In this document: positions 21,527 through 22,564 of the stretch, piece by piece
Layout: every line of letters starts with the position of its first letter
Numbering within the stretch: position 1 is the first letter of the stretch
Virus record (IMG/VR): IMGVR_UViG_3300024999_000427
Span: 1 to 22,564 of that record
Direction: 5' to 3' (one strand)
DNA from: a virus
Length of the DNA: 22,564 bases
The notes under the pieces: generated by a model
What the model was told of the DNA's origin: nothing
Databases searched by the model: none
Seen by the model: the letters and a program-made list of their open reading frames with translations, nothing else
Made by a program: the position numbers and the translations under genes

Positions 21527-21657
21527 GATTAAATACACGCATCGAGCATGGCCTTCGGGTCCGCCTTGATGCACAGGTAGCGAAGGAAGAACGTCCATTA
21601 TCTAAGGTAGTAGCTGAAGCGATTGAACAATACTTAAATGCGAAGGAGGGGAATTAA
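21517..21657 (+). CDS. Ribbon-helix-helix-like protein (46 aa)
   Basis: The product reads MQVGLNTRIEHGLRVRLDAQ then 'VAKEERPLSKVVAEAIEQYL'. A short N-terminal strand (VGLNTRI), a first helix (EHGLRVRLDAQVAKEE), a turn with proline-Leu-Ser and a second helix (KVVAEAIEQYL) match Arc/CopG-type RHH proteins. CTGGAGGT precedes the ATG. It probably acts as a small dimeric transcriptional regulator, with the 16-bp repeats as conceivable targets. Confidence 0.7.
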   Translation: MQVGLNTRIEHGLRVRLDAQVAKEERPLSKVVAEAIEQYLNAKEGN

Positions 21658-21658
21658 G

Positions 21659-21838
21659 ATGTGGTCAATACTTATAAACGGTAAAGAGTACAGTCGATTC
21701 TACACAAACCTACGGAGCCAGAAGCACGAAAAAACCATCATAGCCCAGTGGAAAGAAAGATTCACTAGCCGATTACCAGAAGGAATCATAACTGCTAAAC
21801 CATACATCAGCACAGCATTGGATCATTACGGAAGATAG
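21659..21838 (+). CDS. Small basic protein (59 aa)
   Basis: The ATG at 21659 follows GGAGGGGAATTAAG, and the previous stop ends at 21657, so the more upstream ATG is less likely. The product starts MWSILINGKEYSRFYTNLRS and contains 'EKTIIAQWKERFTSRLPEGI'. It is basic and mixed alpha/beta, with no recognised family. A short GAGGGAA/TTCCCTC hairpin (21843-21863) follows. Confidence 0.55.
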   Translation: MWSILINGKEYSRFYTNLRSQKHEKTIIAQWKERFTSRLPEGIITAKPYISTALDHYGR

Positions 21839-21927
21839 CCTAGAGGGAACCTTTTCTTCCCTCCCTCATATCTCTAAAACTTAGGGACGTGAGGGAATGA
21901 AGAAAAACTAAGAAAGAAGGAATTGAA

Positions 21928-22251
21928 ATGACGGTTAATGCAAATTTAGTTGGGCTAATAACTGAAAAGGAGAACTTGGAGCAAGTGGCAGGCTTTATCC
22001 TCTCTGGATATTTTTGTTCTCTAAAGAAGTTACTGAATATTGCCGTGAACTCAGAGCCAAGAAAAGCTAATGCGGAAGAAATCGAAGACTATAACTCTTA
22101 TATGGATACGGTAAAGCGAATAGGTGAAATTAATCAGAAATTAAAGGTTATCTGGATGACGAGGAAGGGAGTTGGTAATGTAGAAATAAGTAAAACCATG
22201 GGGTACAGGCCCGATTACGATTTCGATGGATTACTGACCAAGCCAGACTGA
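21928..22251 (+). CDS. Protein of unknown function with a C-terminal helical domain (107 aa)
   Basis: AGAAGGAATTGAA precedes the ATG. The N-terminal half is helical (VNANLVGLITEKENLEQVAG; 'LKKLLNIAV'). The C-terminal part has 'RIGEINQKLKVIWMTRKGVG' and 'NVEISKTMGYRPDYDFDG', where a small HTH-like 'N-x-x-I-S-K-x-M-G-Y' stands out. It could bind DNA. It is the last plus-strand gene before a strong terminator. Confidence 0.6.
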   Translation: MTVNANLVGLITEKENLEQVAGFILSGYFCSLKKLLNIAVNSEPRKANAEEIEDYNSYMDTVKRIGEINQKLKVIWMTRKGVGNVEISKTMGYRPDYDFDGLLTKPD

Positions 22252-22275
22252 TGCGCAAAAAGATTTGAATCAAAG

Positions 22276-22308
22276 AACTCTCGAATCAATCGAGGGTTTT
22301 TCTTTTTA
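22276..22308 (+). terminator. Strong terminator ending the plus-strand region
   Basis: AACTCTCGA-ATCAA-TCGAGGGTT (9 bp with one G-U) followed by TTTCTTTTT. It converges on the small minus-strand gene that ends at 22306. Confidence 0.85.
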
Positions 22309-22500
22309 TAACGGCCCCCGAACAGGTTTATTATTCTTAAGTAGCTTTTCAATCTCCTCAAGCTCCCTATCGCCCCTTCTCTTTGCTATCTCTTCGGGGT
22401 TGATGCAGGTCAGTTCTTCGTGGTCCCAATAGCGACGGGTGAAGCAGTTGATGTATGAGCTCTTATATGCAGCCATGAATGCAGCGCATGATGTACTCAT
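22306..22500 (-). CDS. Small helical protein at the right edge (64 aa)
   Basis: From the ATG after GGGGGTGAGATTGATT the product is MSTSCAAFMAAYKSSYINCF and so on; an upstream TTG start lies within that site and is less likely. It continues 'TRRYWDHEELTCINPEEIAK' and a charged C-terminal helix 'DRELEEIEKLLKNNK'. Three cysteines, no clear zinc motif. It lies between a plus-strand terminator and a hairpin at the edge. No family recognised. Confidence 0.5.
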   Translation of the reverse strand: MSTSCAAFMAAYKSSYINCFTRRYWDHEELTCINPEEIAKRRGDRELEEIEKLLKNNKPVRGPL

Positions 22501-22511
22501 AATCAATCTCA

Positions 22512-22564
22512 CCCCCAAAAATACAAAAGACGCGACAAGGCTATAATTAAGCCATTGCGCGTCT
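22512..22564 (-). terminator. Large hairpin with T-rich tail at the window edge
   Basis: Minus strand AGACGCG ... CGCGTCT (arms 22558-22564 and 22528-22534) with inner CAA/TTG and GGCT/AGCC pairs separated by single-base bulges, followed by TTTTGTATTTTTG. It would end minus-strand transcripts coming from beyond the window. The hairpin may extend past the edge. Confidence 0.6.

Noticed and set aside
21843-21863. GAGGGAA/TTCCCTC hairpin as a terminator
   Set aside because: Not followed by a U-tract; kept only as a remark with the upstream gene.

Overview
This window looks like most of the virion module plus an early region of a short-tailed (podovirus-like) tailed phage or prophage. The host is probably a Bacillota bacterium. 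Almost every gene has a strong AGGAGG-type ribosome binding site, genes are packed with TAATG/ATGA overlaps, promoters fit TTGACA-17-TATAAT, and many intrinsic terminators are present. No tape-measure, tail-tube or sheath gene is visible. The tail block is instead a roughly 315-aa connector-like protein, a roughly 615-aa large tail protein and a short fibre. No integrase, tRNA or CRISPR array is seen.

Minus strand, read from about 19.1 kb down to 1 (transcription order): a fusion of a small-terminase-like HTH domain to an HNH nuclease; the small terminase itself; a terminator; a GIY-YIG nuclease; two regulatory or unknown genes, one a winged-helix-like DNA-binding protein with two 19-bp direct repeats upstream; a small zincin; two small ORFs; the large terminase; the portal; two small ORFs; a gene resembling the Acb2/Tad1 family of cyclic-nucleotide sponges; a 47-aa ORF lying between two terminators; scaffold; a decoration-like protein; the major capsid protein; an HNH endonuclease under its own consensus promoter; a small head-fibre-like protein; two AT-rich genes of unusual type, one resembling a NodB-like carbohydrate deacetylase; the connector, large tail protein and fibre; and small ORFs. 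The window ends just inside a further gene.

Plus strand, 19.3-22.3 kb: a divergently transcribed early-type region with two clear promoters (-10 elements at 19301 and 21244). It encodes an ArdC-type antirestriction protein and about eight small proteins, including two likely ribbon-helix-helix DNA-binding proteins. It ends at a strong terminator that converges on a small minus-strand gene at the right edge.

The most striking points are these. (1) The HNH gene after the capsid gene has a perfect consensus promoter inside an 18-bp inverted repeat that would hide its start codon in read-through RNA. (2) A Tad1/Acb2-like anti-defence candidate sits in the head operon. (3) A duplicated small-terminase HTH is fused to an HNH nuclease. 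(4) Two genes whose recognisable N-termini lie upstream of any ATG/GTG/TTG suggest ATA or ATT starts, or small lesions. Family names rest on motif recognition by eye, since no searches were possible.
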